The notes: generated by a model not told the origin, from the letters alone. A DNA stretch of 64,000 nucleotides from Pseudobdellovibrionaceae bacterium (GCA_019637875.1 JAHBUW010000002.1:62001-126000), one strand, 5' to 3'. Positions 34,531-43,633 are shown, numbered from the stretch's first letter. A program made the numbers and translations.

Positions 34531-35937
34531 ATGTCGGAGATTAAAAAAATTCGGATCCTGATCGTAGACGATGACCAAGAGATCCGGACCACACTGCGCG
34601 AACTCATCCGACTGATGGGCCACGAATCCTCGGCGGCCGAAAACGGACGCGAAGCCCTGAACATGGTCGCTCACTGCGACTTCGACATGATCCTGACCGA
34701 CATCCAAATGCCGGTCATGTCGGGCCTCGAGCTCTTCCATGAAGTGAAATCCCGCAATATCCCCGTCGTTTTGATGACCGGTTTTTCGGCTCTGGTCGAT
34801 ATCGGCAAAGCGACCGCCATGGGTGCCGCCGACTTTCTTTCGAAGCCCTTCGGTGCCGACGAACTGAAAAATTCGATTCGCCTGGCGACTTCGGTTCGCG
34901 CGGCCGCCGAACGCACTCCGGAAGAAGTCGATGCCGAGTACGTTCGTATCTACGTCCCCGACTATTTGAATCTGGGCCAGAAATCGATGGATATCTTCGC
35001 GCGCACTCCGGAAGGCTCTTTCGCTCGCGTCGCCCGCGCCGACAATCATCAGTCGATTTTCCGTTTGAATGGATTTATCGAAAAAGGTCTGCGCTTCCTT
35101 TACGTCCGTAAAGAAGACTACGCCGAGTACATGGCGTTCAATCTGAAACTCGCGAGCACAAGCCCGAGCGCGCGCCGCCCGTCTTCGATCACCGAAAAGA
35201 TGCAATTCCTACGCGAATCCATCGACAACGATATGGAGCGCACCTATTCGGCCGCCGTTCCCCGCGAACTTTTCGAATACGCGAAGTCCGTCGTCGAGGG
35301 ATCGCTGCAACTCTGCCTCGAAAACGATGTGCTCTTCCAAATGCTGCAATCACTTCGTCAGCAACACGAACGCTCTTTCGTGCGCGCCCTGGGCGTCGCG
35401 GCCTACTCGGTTCTGGGCGCGAAACAAGTCGGTTGGAACGGTCAAAGCGCCGCTTTCAAAATGGCACTGGCGGGAATCCTGCACGACCTGGGAAAAATCG
35501 ATCTTCCCTCGGAGCTCATGCGCAAACGTCGCGCCGACTGCAATCCGGAAGAACGCGGCGTTTACGAAAGCCACGTCGTGCGCGGTCGCGACCTTCTGCG
35601 CGAAATGCCTTTCATCACCGAAGAGATCGTTCAAGCCGTCGCCAGCCACCACGAAAACAACTCGGGCACCGGTTACCCCATGCGCCTAACCCGCATCCGC
35701 ATCCACCCGCTGGGACGTATGCTGCACGTTGTGGACACCTTCTGTGACGAAATGATGGCTGATCCCGCGGGAAGCCTGTTGAACCCCATGCAGGTCTTCT
35801 TGAACATCTATGCCGATCACGAAGAGGACTTCGAAGTGGGATTCATCCGCGCGATTCTGGAGATCTTCCGCATCCCGATTCCGGAAAAGCTCCGCAAAGT
35901 GCAGAGCCACCTGGAAGCGAAAGCCAAAACGGAGTAA
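34531..35937 (+). CDS. Response regulator with HD-GYP-type output
   Basis: A 468-residue protein: receiver domain with acidic residues near 13-15, D57 (LTDIQMPVMSG) and a lysine in LSKPFG, a linker of about 180 residues, and an HD-GYP domain (about 270-440). In the latter the HD pair is H318-D319, and the signature reads HHENNSGTGYP (373-383) where the consensus has HHExxDGxGYP, so the Asp before Gly is Ser. HD-GYP enzymes degrade cyclic di-GMP; the change may weaken a metal site. GGAGG six bases upstream supports the ATG at 34531. No kinase is adjacent. Confidence 0.85.
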   Translation: MSEIKKIRILIVDDDQEIRTTLRELIRLMGHESSAAENGREALNMVAHCDFDMILTDIQMPVMSGLELFHEVKSRNIPVVLMTGFSALVDIGKATAMGAADFLSKPFGADELKNSIRLATSVRAAAERTPEEVDAEYVRIYVPDYLNLGQKSMDIFARTPEGSFARVARADNHQSIFRLNGFIEKGLRFLYVRKEDYAEYMAFNLKLASTSPSARRPSSITEKMQFLRESIDNDMERTYSAAVPRELFEYAKSVVEGSLQLCLENDVLFQMLQSLRQQHERSFVRALGVAAYSVLGAKQVGWNGQSAAFKMALAGILHDLGKIDLPSELMRKRRADCNPEERGVYESHVVRGRDLLREMPFITEEIVQAVASHHENNSGTGYPMRLTRIRIHPLGRMLHVVDTFCDEMMADPAGSLLNPMQVFLNIYADHEEDFEVGFIRAILEIFRIPIPEKLRKVQSHLEAKAKTE

Positions 35938-35954
35938 GAGCGGCGGCGACGCCG

Positions 35955-35993
35955 GCACGACCCGCTGGTCTAAGCTTGCACGACCCGCTGGTC
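35955..35993. repeat. 16-bp direct repeat at the end of the fumarylacetoacetase gene
   Basis: GCACGACCCGCTGGTC occurs at 35955-35970 and again at 35978-35993, a 23-bp period. The right copy is the last codons of the minus-strand gene and the left copy lies just beyond its stop, so the 3' end of the gene was duplicated in tandem. Confidence 0.75.
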
Positions 35994-36950
35994 GATCCGC
36001 CCGAAGAGCGGGTTGCCATCCGGAGTTTCCATCCAGATTTCGACGCGGTCGCCGACCTTCATGTAGGGCGTGACCGGTTTTCCGATTTCGATTTGCTCGA
36101 GCGTGCGTTTCTCGACGATGCAGCTGGAGCCCGCGCCGTCCTTATCGTTCGACACCGTTCCCGAACCGATCAATGAGCCCGCCGCCAGATTGCGCGTCTG
36201 CGCCGCGTGCGCGATCAGCTGACCGAAATGAAAGAACATCTCACCGGCGTTCGCTTGACCGAAAAACTCATCATTCCAGCGGACATTCAAAGGCAGGTGC
36301 AGACGTCCGTCTTTCCACGCCACGCCCAGCTCGTCGGGCGTCAACGCGAAGGGCGAAAGCGCCTTCGTCGGCTTCGAAACGAAAAACCCGAAACCCGACG
36401 CCAGCTCCGCCGGAATCAATCCGCGCAGCGAAACGTCGTTGATCAGCACGACCAGACGGATTTTCTTCAGCGCCTCTTCGGGCGAAGTTCCCATCGGCAC
36501 GAAGTCCGTGATCACGCCGACCTCGGCCTCCATATCCGTGCCGTGGTCGAAGCTGCGTTGGGGAATGCCCTCCAACGGAGAAAGGAATTGGCCGCTTTCC
36601 GCTTGGTACATGAGGGGAACGGTTTCCAAAGTCTCGGGCAAGGCCGCATTGCGGGCTTTACGCACGAGTTTGATGTGATGAATGAACGCCGAGCCGTCGG
36701 CGAACAGCCACGTGCGCGGCAAACAAGCCATCAGCGCTTCGGGCTTCACGTCGAAGGTCCCCGGGGCCGTGCCCGCCTTCAGCTGCGCATCGAGTTCGCG
36801 CAGGCGGGGTTCGCACTCCGCCCAGCGCTCGACCGCTTCCCGCAGTGAAGAGGCGATCGAGGTCGCCTTCACCGCGCGTTTGAGATCGGAGGTGGCCAGA
36901 ATCAACTCGCCGTCGAATTTTCCGGGAACTTTCAAACTTGCGAGCTTCAT
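35970..36950 (-). CDS. Fumarylacetoacetate hydrolase family protein
   Basis: A 326-residue FAH-fold hydrolase. Metal-binding signatures include HGTDMEAEVGVI (Asp and Glu), VVLINDVSLRGL and GFGFFVSKP, plus the GSLIGSGTVSNDKDGAGSSC loop region. In bacteria this type hydrolyses fumarylacetoacetate to fumarate and acetoacetate, the last step of tyrosine/homogentisate breakdown. A maleylacetoacetate isomerase, the preceding enzyme, is encoded about 700 bp away on the other strand, which supports the role. Confidence 0.83.
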   Translation of the reverse strand: MKLASLKVPGKFDGELILATSDLKRAVKATSIASSLREAVERWAECEPRLRELDAQLKAGTAPGTFDVKPEALMACLPRTWLFADGSAFIHHIKLVRKARNAALPETLETVPLMYQAESGQFLSPLEGIPQRSFDHGTDMEAEVGVITDFVPMGTSPEEALKKIRLVVLINDVSLRGLIPAELASGFGFFVSKPTKALSPFALTPDELGVAWKDGRLHLPLNVRWNDEFFGQANAGEMFFHFGQLIAHAAQTRNLAAGSLIGSGTVSNDKDGAGSSCIVEKRTLEQIEIGKPVTPYMKVGDRVEIWMETPDGNPLFGRIDQRVVQA

Positions 36951-36978
36951 GGGCCGCCCTTTCTTTGGATCAAATCAA

Positions 36979-37548
36979 TCAGTCAAAAGTGATCATCAGG
37001 TTCGCCATCAGCGAACGTCCGGACTTCACGTCTTTCGCGACATCCGAAAGCATGGTTTCGTAATAAACTTCGAAACCCACTTGCGGCGCGACTTTGAAGC
37101 TACCGCCGAACTGGAACGACAACGGCGAGCCATTCACTTCCGCGCCCGCGCAGTCACCGCCAGGGCAAGACTTCGACAATCCCAACGACACCGCGGGTCC
37201 CGCGAAGACGCCGCCGTAATCGCTGAACTTCCACAGCACGCCGGCCGGAATTTCGAAATAGGTCATACGGAACTCGTCGTTCAGAACCGCGGGCGTCGCG
37301 ATGCTGTACTCATAAGAACGTTGCGTCGCCAAAAATCCGGTCCGCAGCTGCAAAGCGCCGGTCATGTCGAATTTCGCGATCACGCCCGCCTGGAAGCCGG
37401 TTTTGCCCGTGATTTTGACGTTGTTATTGCCATCGGCGTTATCGGCGCGCGCGCCCACGACGATTCCGACGTCTTGCGCGAAGGCCGAAACCGAGAACAG
37501 CGCACCCACCAGGCCCATCGCGATCTTTGTCATCATATTCGTTTTCAT
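36979..37548 (-). CDS. Outer-membrane beta-barrel protein
   Basis: A 189-residue exported protein (signal peptide ending VSAFAQ) with alternating strands (FQAGVIAKFDMTGALQLRTG, GVLWKFSDYGGVFAGPAV, FQFGGSFKVAPQVGFEVYYE) and a final strand LMANLMITFD, typical of small eight-stranded outer-membrane proteins (PorT/OmpW-like). Two cysteines lie close together in a loop (SCPGGDCAG). It is cotranscribed with the FAH gene 29 bp downstream. Function unknown. Confidence 0.75.
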   Translation of the reverse strand: MKTNMMTKIAMGLVGALFSVSAFAQDVGIVVGARADNADGNNNVKITGKTGFQAGVIAKFDMTGALQLRTGFLATQRSYEYSIATPAVLNDEFRMTYFEIPAGVLWKFSDYGGVFAGPAVSLGLSKSCPGGDCAGAEVNGSPLSFQFGGSFKVAPQVGFEVYYETMLSDVAKDVKSGRSLMANLMITFD

Positions 37549-37626
37549 TTCGACTCCTCTTTCGCGCCGAAGCGCTAGTTGTTTTGGGTCGTCTTCAGTT
37601 TACAATGCGAGCACGGGGAGTCCAAG

Positions 37627-38289
37627 ATGTCTGACTTTGCGCTCTACAACTATTTCCGCAGTTCCACGTCTTACCGTGTCCGAATTGCCATGCATCTGAA
37701 AAGCCTCAGCTTCCAATACCATCCAGTGCATCTTTTGAACAACGGTGGAGAACAACACACTGCGGAGTATCGGCAACTCAACGCCGCGGGCGAAGTTCCC
37801 ACCCTGGTTCACGGAAATTTCAAGGTCGCGCAGAGTATGGTTATTTGCGAGTACCTCGATCAAATCCGTAACACCCCCCGCCTTTTCCCCGAAGACGTCC
37901 AAAAGGCCGCATCGGTCCGCCAGTTCTGCGAAAACATCAACTGCGCCCACGCCCTCACGAATCTAAAGACCATGCAGTACCTCGAAAAGAACGCGGGTCT
38001 CTCCGCCGAGGCGCGTGGCGCCTGGCTTCAGCACTGGGGACATCAGAATTTCGCGGTCATCGAGAAGTGGATCGCCCAGCATGGTGGGACTTACTGTTTC
38101 GGCGACGAGGTGACGGCCGCCGACGCCTTTTTGCTGCCGCTCGTCTTCTGGGCGCAGCGATTCCATATCGGACTCGAAAACTATCCCGCCGTTCGCCGCG
38201 TGGTCGCGAACTGCGAGAAACTCGAAGCCTTCCGCAAGGCGCATCCCTACCGTCAGGTGGACACGCCCCCGGAACTCAAGATCGATTAA
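37627..38289 (+). CDS. maiA: Maleylacetoacetate isomerase
   Basis: A 220-residue glutathione transferase of the zeta class. The active-site segment YNYFRSSTSYRVRIAMHLK contains the SSTSYR signature of maleylacetoacetate isomerases, and NAAGEVPTLVHG holds the cis-proline. The helical domain has NINCAHALTNLKTMQYL. It isomerises maleylacetoacetate to fumarylacetoacetate with glutathione, feeding the hydrolase at 35970. The ATG at 37627 follows a GGGGAG site. Its stop overlaps the convergent gene by 4 bp. Confidence 0.88.
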   Translation: MSDFALYNYFRSSTSYRVRIAMHLKSLSFQYHPVHLLNNGGEQHTAEYRQLNAAGEVPTLVHGNFKVAQSMVICEYLDQIRNTPRLFPEDVQKAASVRQFCENINCAHALTNLKTMQYLEKNAGLSAEARGAWLQHWGHQNFAVIEKWIAQHGGTYCFGDEVTAADAFLLPLVFWAQRFHIGLENYPAVRRVVANCEKLEAFRKAHPYRQVDTPPELKID

Positions 38290-38765
38290 CGATCCAGTGG
38301 CAGCGTCATCATGATGTCGCCCGCCGCTTCGGTGTAGTCCGCGTCGGCCGCGTCGCCGGTGAACTTGATCCGAATCGTCATCACGATATCCGCGCTGAGG
38401 CGGTTATTCGAAAGCGTCTGCACGACGGTCGATGCGTCGTATTCGTCGTTGTAGACCGAACCGACTTCGATCTTCTGACGAGCCGGACCGACCCAGTCCT
38501 TGATGTCCGCGTCGACGTAGTAATAACCCGAGTTGTTTCCGCACAAATACATCGACGAAGCTTTGGTGCCGCGCTTGCCTTCGAACACCAGCGCGCCGAC
38601 CTCTTCCCCGCGCGGATTGCGGATACCGATGCGTTCGTCTTTGGGGATTTCATCGATACGGCCCGCCGTGTAGCGGTCCTTGTAGCAAGGAGCGATGGAC
38701 CCTTGAACGGCGGCGAAAGCCGGAGCGGTCAGAACCAGGGTCAACAGCGACATCAGAATTTTCAT
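38286..38765 (-). CDS. Small secreted protein of unknown function
   Basis: A 159-residue exported protein (signal peptide MKILMSLLTLVLTAPAFAA). The mature chain is strand-rich with two cysteines (PCYKDRY and LCGNNSGYYY) and many acidic residues. GGAGG precedes the ATG at 38765. No family recognised; probably periplasmic. Confidence 0.65.
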   Translation of the reverse strand: MKILMSLLTLVLTAPAFAAVQGSIAPCYKDRYTAGRIDEIPKDERIGIRNPRGEEVGALVFEGKRGTKASSMYLCGNNSGYYYVDADIKDWVGPARQKIEVGSVYNDEYDASTVVQTLSNNRLSADIVMTIRIKFTGDAADADYTEAAGDIMMTLPLDR

Positions 38766-38896
38766 GGAACCTCCATTAGTGAATCGAGTAACACCCTTCG
38801 GGCTACCCATCCCCCAACGGAGAGTCAAAAGCCGCGTCCCCCAAGGTTTTGGCGGCTGTAATTTTGTCTTGTGCAGTCCTAAAGCGCCCCAGATTT

Positions 38897-40054
38897 CTAG
38901 AAGAGCGGCAGGCCGACCTGAACAAGTCCTAAGGAGTTCTCGCTGCCCGGAGAGAAGGTCGCCTTCAAACTCAGCGGGAAAACCGAAGACTCCAGCGCCA
39001 GGCTCAACCCCACGCGCCGCATTTCCGTCAGCACGCCCCGGGTCTGATCGTCGTGACGGAAACTCATGAACTGCACTCCCGGCGTCAGGTTCCATACGTT
39101 CAGATCCGGACGCAGCAACTGGAATTTCCAGCCCAGACCGTAGGCGCTGAACGACGGATTGCCCGAGAAGCCTCCCGCATACGAAAGACGTAAACGATCC
39201 CAAAAGTCGATGTCGAGTCGCGCGCCCCAAAGTTCACGCTCATCGCTCAAGCCTTGGCTCTTCACGCCGAGCGAAGCCCAGAACAGACTCAGGCGCGAAT
39301 TGTGACCGGCCTTCATCCAACGGATCTCTCGATCGCCGGTCTTCGCGTGCTCGGCGCGAAATTCCGCAATGGAGTTCGCATGCGCCGCGAAGCCGATCAA
39401 ACCCACAGTGGGACCAACACGTTTGCGACTGACGACGCCGATGACTTCCCCCGCCGGATTCAGAAGGGGGCCGCCGGAATTTCCGGGCGTGAGCGAAACG
39501 TCCGTCAGCAAATCTTGTTCACCGAGTCCCGAAACGATGCCCGACGAAACCAAATACACTTCTTCTTTTTCGAACAGATACTGGGCGTCCCACGCCGTCG
39601 CCCGCCGCGCGGGGTGACCGATGGTCACGATGGGCGATCCGACCTTCGCCGAATCCACGTTCGGGGCGACCTTCAAGGTGGGGATCGTCTTTTTCGTCGT
39701 GAGACGCAGCAGCGCCAGATCGCGATCCCGGTCCATGGCGACGACTTTCACCTCTTCGGTCAGAAACTCGGCCGCCGGCGTTTTGTCTTTGTCGTCCTTC
39801 TTGCCCGCCTCGATGCGCGGAAGTGCGTCCGACCAGGCGACCCGCACGGGACGCAGGCGATCCACGCAGTGCGCGGCGGTCAGGATCAGATCCGGTTCGA
39901 TGAGCGCGCCCGCGCAGTAGCCCGAGCTCATGAAAAGCAAAGGCACGGAAGCTTTGGACTTTTCAAAAACCGGCGACCAATCCTGCGCGAACGCGGGTAC
40001 CGCCAAGAAAAGCGAAATGACGATCAATTGGACGCGATAAAAAGAAAATTCCAT
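38897..40054 (-). CDS. Trypsin-like serine protease with barrel-like C-terminal domain
   Basis: A 385-residue exported protein (signal peptide ending PAFAQ). Residues 25-240 are a chymotrypsin-fold protease with a complete triad: H62 (LTAAHCVD), D112 (DRDLALLRL) and S193 (TPGNSGGPLL). From about 275 on, the chain alternates amphipathic strands (RLRLSYAGGFSGNPSFSAYG, LGLVQVGLPLF) and ends in phenylalanine, as outer-membrane barrels do. This suggests a surface-anchored or periplasm-facing protease. The gene overlaps the end of ctaB by 31 bp. Confidence 0.78.
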   Translation of the reverse strand: MEFSFYRVQLIVISLFLAVPAFAQDWSPVFEKSKASVPLLFMSSGYCAGALIEPDLILTAAHCVDRLRPVRVAWSDALPRIEAGKKDDKDKTPAAEFLTEEVKVVAMDRDRDLALLRLTTKKTIPTLKVAPNVDSAKVGSPIVTIGHPARRATAWDAQYLFEKEEVYLVSSGIVSGLGEQDLLTDVSLTPGNSGGPLLNPAGEVIGVVSRKRVGPTVGLIGFAAHANSIAEFRAEHAKTGDREIRWMKAGHNSRLSLFWASLGVKSQGLSDERELWGARLDIDFWDRLRLSYAGGFSGNPSFSAYGLGWKFQLLRPDLNVWNLTPGVQFMSFRHDDQTRGVLTEMRRVGLSLALESSVFPLSLKATFSPGSENSLGLVQVGLPLF

Positions 40055-40902
40055 TTATCCACCACCGGGACGAAGAGGAAAACGAGCACGCTCGTATTGG
40101 TCCACAAAAAGAAACCGAGCCAACCCTTCTCGCCTTCCGAACGTAGAAGCTTGAAGAAGTCCCACACGACTTTCACCGCGAACGGCACGACGAACAAAAT
40201 GTACATCCAGCTCGCGTTCACGAACCAAGGCGACGCGATCGCGAGCCCCGCGTACAGAAAGGTGTAAAGCCCCATGTGGTAAAGTGTGCGCCGCACGCCG
40301 AGCGCCGCGGGAAGCGTCGGCACCATCCCGGCTTGGTAATCGTTCTTAAAACGCAAAGCCAAGCACCAGAAATGCGGCATCTGCCACAGAAACAAAATCG
40401 CGAACAGGTAAACGGACTCCGAGTTGAAGATCAGATCGGTGTTCGCCGCGTACCCGATCGTCACGGGAAGCGCTCCCGGAATCGCGCCCGGAACCGCGCC
40501 GAAGACCCACTTCGGCTTCCACCAGTAAGTGTAAACGCCGTTGTACAAAACCACCGTGAGCCAACCGAGGCCCAGGCTCAGCAGCGAAATCTCGGCCAGC
40601 ATCCCCGAGCCGATCAGCAGATACGTCACGGCCAGAATCAGGCCCGCCGCGGGTTTGAGTTTCCCCGAAGCGATCGGACGCTTCTGCGTTCGCGGCATCA
40701 GACGGTCGATTTTGTATTCTTGAACTTGATTGAGGGCGAGCGAACCCGAGCTCAGAAAGTAGAGTCCACCGAGCAAGGTCGCCAGATGTTGCCAAACGAA
40801 GGGATTTTCAAATTGGAAACTCGTGGCGTAACCGGCAAGCCCCGTCAGCACCACGAAAATCACGATCCCGAACTTCGTCAGATCCGCATAGAGCTTCCAC
40901 AT
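40024..40902 (-). CDS. ctaB: Heme O synthase (protoheme IX farnesyltransferase)
   Basis: A 292-residue polytopic UbiA-family prenyltransferase with about eight membrane helices. The prenyl-diphosphate motif is NQVQEYKIDRLMPRTQKRP, and the second conserved loop includes WQMPHFWCLALRFKNDY. It farnesylates heme B to heme O for the terminal oxidase encoded just upstream in the same direction. A terminator separates it from coxD, so expression relies on read-through or its own promoter. Confidence 0.93.
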   Translation of the reverse strand: MWKLYADLTKFGIVIFVVLTGLAGYATSFQFENPFVWQHLATLLGGLYFLSSGSLALNQVQEYKIDRLMPRTQKRPIASGKLKPAAGLILAVTYLLIGSGMLAEISLLSLGLGWLTVVLYNGVYTYWWKPKWVFGAVPGAIPGALPVTIGYAANTDLIFNSESVYLFAILFLWQMPHFWCLALRFKNDYQAGMVPTLPAALGVRRTLYHMGLYTFLYAGLAIASPWFVNASWMYILFVVPFAVKVVWDFFKLLRSEGEKGWLGFFLWTNTSVLVFLFVPVVDKWNFLFIASN

Positions 40903-40956
40903 GCGGGCAACCTAGGCCGAACAAGCGCTTGAGGCAACCCGTACGGTCCAAAAAGA

Positions 40957-40985
40957 AAAACCGCGTGGGTCGCACGCGGTTTTTC
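40957..40985 (-). terminator. Rho-independent terminator after the cox operon
   Basis: A 12-bp stem (AAAAACCGCGTG and CACGCGGTTTTT around GGTCG) lies between coxD and ctaB. Read on the minus strand the stem is followed by a T-rich tail (TTTTTCTTTTT), as expected for a terminator of the leftward cytochrome oxidase operon. Confidence 0.85.
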
Positions 40986-41008
40986 GTTCGAACAAATGAA
41001 AGCGACGT

Positions 41009-41368
41009 CTAGAAAAGCGTGTTGCTTTGCAGAACGCGCGAGAACGTATCCAGAGCGCAAAAGAAGAAGAGCAAAGCCAGACCCATGAAGCCGGTCGCGA
41101 AGATGATCCGGTTGCCCTTCGTATCGTATTTCAAACCCATGAAGTAGCCCATGACCATCAGGGCCTTCACCAACGCGATCCCGAACGCCACGGGAACCGC
41201 CAGGGCCCCCAGGTGCACGAACTTCGCGGTCACGACGGTCAACACCGTCAACGCCACCAGCGCGAGCAGAATTTTCGTCAGCAGCGCGGCCGGCACGATG
41301 TGGTGAGCGTTTGCGTAGTTTTCAACTTGGGGCTGTCCGCCCGCAGAGTGTCCGTGATTCGATGCCAT
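41009..41368 (-). CDS. coxD: Cytochrome c oxidase subunit IV
   Basis: A 119-residue membrane protein with three helices and a His-rich head (NHGHSAGG), matching the small subunit IV (CtaF/CoxD/CyoD-like, Pfam COX4_pro type) of heme-copper oxidases. It starts 2 bp after coxC and closes the oxidase structural genes; it helps assemble the complex in the cytoplasmic membrane. Confidence 0.85.
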   Translation of the reverse strand: MASNHGHSAGGQPQVENYANAHHIVPAALLTKILLALVALTVLTVVTAKFVHLGALAVPVAFGIALVKALMVMGYFMGLKYDTKGNRIIFATGFMGLALLFFFCALDTFSRVLQSNTLF

Positions 41369-41370
41369 CG

Positions 41371-42048
41371 TTACCCCACCAAGTAGAGAAGCGGAAAGAG
41401 GAAGATCCAGATCAAGTCGACGATGTGCCAGAAGATCCCGACACCTTCGACCGCCGTATAGTAGTGGGGATCGAACTCACCGCGCAGATTGCGGATCAAA
41501 ACCCACGTGATCAGCGCCATCCCGATCAAAACGTGCGTTCCGTGCAGCCCCGTCATCGAGAAGTAGAAACCGAAATACATCCCCAGATTCGTGATGTGCG
41601 CGAGCTCCGGGTGCGCGGCCAGATCGTACGAGAAGAAACGTCCCGGCAGCAGGCCCTCGTGAATCTTGTGGGTATACTCGAAGTACTTCACGACCATGAA
41701 GATCGCTCCGCAAATCAGCGTCACGATCAAATGTTTGGTCGCGGCGCTGTTTTTACCGGTCTGAATCGAGTTGATCGCCATCGCCATCGTCCACGAGCTC
41801 AGCAGCAGAACGCAGGTGTTGAACGCGCCCATCCGCCAGTCGAGGAAGGTCGCGCCCGCGTGGAACATCTCGGGGTAGACCATCGCGAACATGAAATAGC
41901 CGACGAACAGGCCACCGAACATCAGGATCTCGGTGACCATGAACAGCCAGATCCCTTCTTTCGACGACACGAACTCGTGGTCCGCGTTCCGGAAGTGATG
42001 GGCGTAATGATGCTTGTGATCGGTGGGTGCGTGCGTATTACTTGCCAT
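41371..42048 (-). CDS. coxC: Cytochrome c oxidase subunit III
   Basis: A 225-residue polytopic membrane protein with subunit III signatures: SSKEGIWLFMVTEILMFGGL, the tract MTGLHGTHVLIGMALITWV, and the end GVGIFWHIVDLIWIFLFPLLY. It stabilises the catalytic core and a proton route. It overlaps coxA by 11 bp, indicating coupled translation. Confidence 0.93.
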   Translation of the reverse strand: MASNTHAPTDHKHHYAHHFRNADHEFVSSKEGIWLFMVTEILMFGGLFVGYFMFAMVYPEMFHAGATFLDWRMGAFNTCVLLLSSWTMAMAINSIQTGKNSAATKHLIVTLICGAIFMVVKYFEYTHKIHEGLLPGRFFSYDLAAHPELAHITNLGMYFGFYFSMTGLHGTHVLIGMALITWVLIRNLRGEFDPHYYTAVEGVGIFWHIVDLIWIFLFPLLYLVG

Positions 42049-43621
42049 ATTCGTAAGGTCCTGCGGTGACGACGGGTTCTACATCGAAGTTATGGTGAGT
42101 CGGCGGAGAGGGCAACGTCCATTCGAGAGTCTTCGAACCCCAGGGATTCGACGGCGCTTTTTCACCGCGCATCAGACCATCGACCATCACCCACAGAACG
42201 ACCAAGAAGCCGAGTCCGATCGTCCATGCGCCGATCGACGAAACTTGGTTCAAGGGCTCGTACGCGGGCACGTAGTCCGCGTAACGACGGGGCATCCCCA
42301 TCGAACCCAGGATGAATTGCGGGAAGAAAGTCACGTTGAAGCCGATGAAGATCAGCACCCACGACAGACGCGCCAGGCTTTCGTTGAACATCTTCCCGAA
42401 CATTTTCGGGAACCAGTACAGGAAGCCACCAACGAGCGCCATCAGCGTTCCGCCGACCATGACGTAGTGGAAGTGCGCGACGACGAAGTAAGTATCGTGG
42501 AAGTGGACGTCCAAACCGACGGTCGCCAGCATGATTCCGGTCACCCCGCCGATCGCGAACAGGAACAGGAAGCCCATCGCGTACAGCATCGGCGAAGCGA
42601 AGCTGATCGAGCCGCGGTACATGGTCGCCAGCCAGTTGAACATTTTGATCGCCGTGGGGACCCCGACGAGCATCGTCAGGAACGAGAACACGACGCCCGC
42701 CAGTTCCGACTGACCCGAAACGAACATGTGGTGACCCCACACGAAGAACGAGACCGCCGCGATCCCCAGCGAAGAGAACGCGATCGCCGTATAACCAAAG
42801 ATGGTCTTACGCGAGAAGCAGGTGATGATCTCCGACACGATCCCCATCGCGGGCAGGATCATGATGTAAACCGCCGGGTGGGAATAGAACCAGAAGAAGT
42901 GCTGGAACAGGACGGGGTCTCCGCCCAGGGCGGGGTCGAAGATCCCCACACCGAAGATGCGCTCCGCCGCGATCAAGAGCAGCGTGATCGCGAGAACCGG
43001 CGTCGCCAGGACCTGCAGGATCGCCGTGGAGTAGACCGCCCACACGAAGAGCGGGATACGACCCATGGTCATGCCGGGAGCGCGCAGCTTGTGCACGGTC
43101 ACGATCATGTTCAGACCCGTCAGAACCGACGACATCCCCATGATGAAAGCCGCGACGACCATCGAAACGACCGCGGTGCCGGTCGTGATCGAGTAGGGGG
43201 TGTAGAACGTCCAACCGGTGTCGATCTTCGAAGTGAAGAAGGTCGAAATCGCAAGCAAGGCCCCCGCCATGAACACGTACCAGCTGGCCAAGTTCAGTCG
43301 CGGGAAAGCCACGTCCTTCGCGCCGATGTGAATCGGCAAGAAGAAGTTCCCCAAGATCGCCGGAATCCCCGGGACGATGACCATGAAGACCATGATGGCC
43401 CCGTGGTAAGTCATGATCTGGTTATAAGTGGAGGGTTCGAAGTAGTTCCCGGTCCGGAAGAGTTCCAGACGGATCAACATCGCCGCGATACCGCCGACGA
43501 GGAAGAAGAACAGAATCGAAACCATGTACAGCAGGCCGATCCGTTTGTGGTCCAAGCTCGTGAACCAGGATTTCAGCCCTTTGAATTCGTTGATGTAGTT
43601 CAGTCCGTTTGCGCTTGCCAT
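42038..43621 (-). CDS. coxA: Cytochrome c oxidase subunit I
   Basis: A 527-residue, 12-helix catalytic subunit. The heme a ligand is in YNQIMTYHGAIMVF; the CuB site shows HFFWFYSHPAVYI (His and the tyrosine cross-link partner) and WGHHMFVSG; the heme a3 and heme a histidines are in DTYFVVAHFHYVMVG. It reduces oxygen to water and pumps protons. It lies between coxB and coxC in the leftward operon. Confidence 0.97.
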   Translation of the reverse strand: MASANGLNYINEFKGLKSWFTSLDHKRIGLLYMVSILFFFLVGGIAAMLIRLELFRTGNYFEPSTYNQIMTYHGAIMVFMVIVPGIPAILGNFFLPIHIGAKDVAFPRLNLASWYVFMAGALLAISTFFTSKIDTGWTFYTPYSITTGTAVVSMVVAAFIMGMSSVLTGLNMIVTVHKLRAPGMTMGRIPLFVWAVYSTAILQVLATPVLAITLLLIAAERIFGVGIFDPALGGDPVLFQHFFWFYSHPAVYIMILPAMGIVSEIITCFSRKTIFGYTAIAFSSLGIAAVSFFVWGHHMFVSGQSELAGVVFSFLTMLVGVPTAIKMFNWLATMYRGSISFASPMLYAMGFLFLFAIGGVTGIMLATVGLDVHFHDTYFVVAHFHYVMVGGTLMALVGGFLYWFPKMFGKMFNESLARLSWVLIFIGFNVTFFPQFILGSMGMPRRYADYVPAYEPLNQVSSIGAWTIGLGFLVVLWVMVDGLMRGEKAPSNPWGSKTLEWTLPSPPTHHNFDVEPVVTAGPYEYGK

Positions 43622-43633
43622 GGAGATCTCCGC

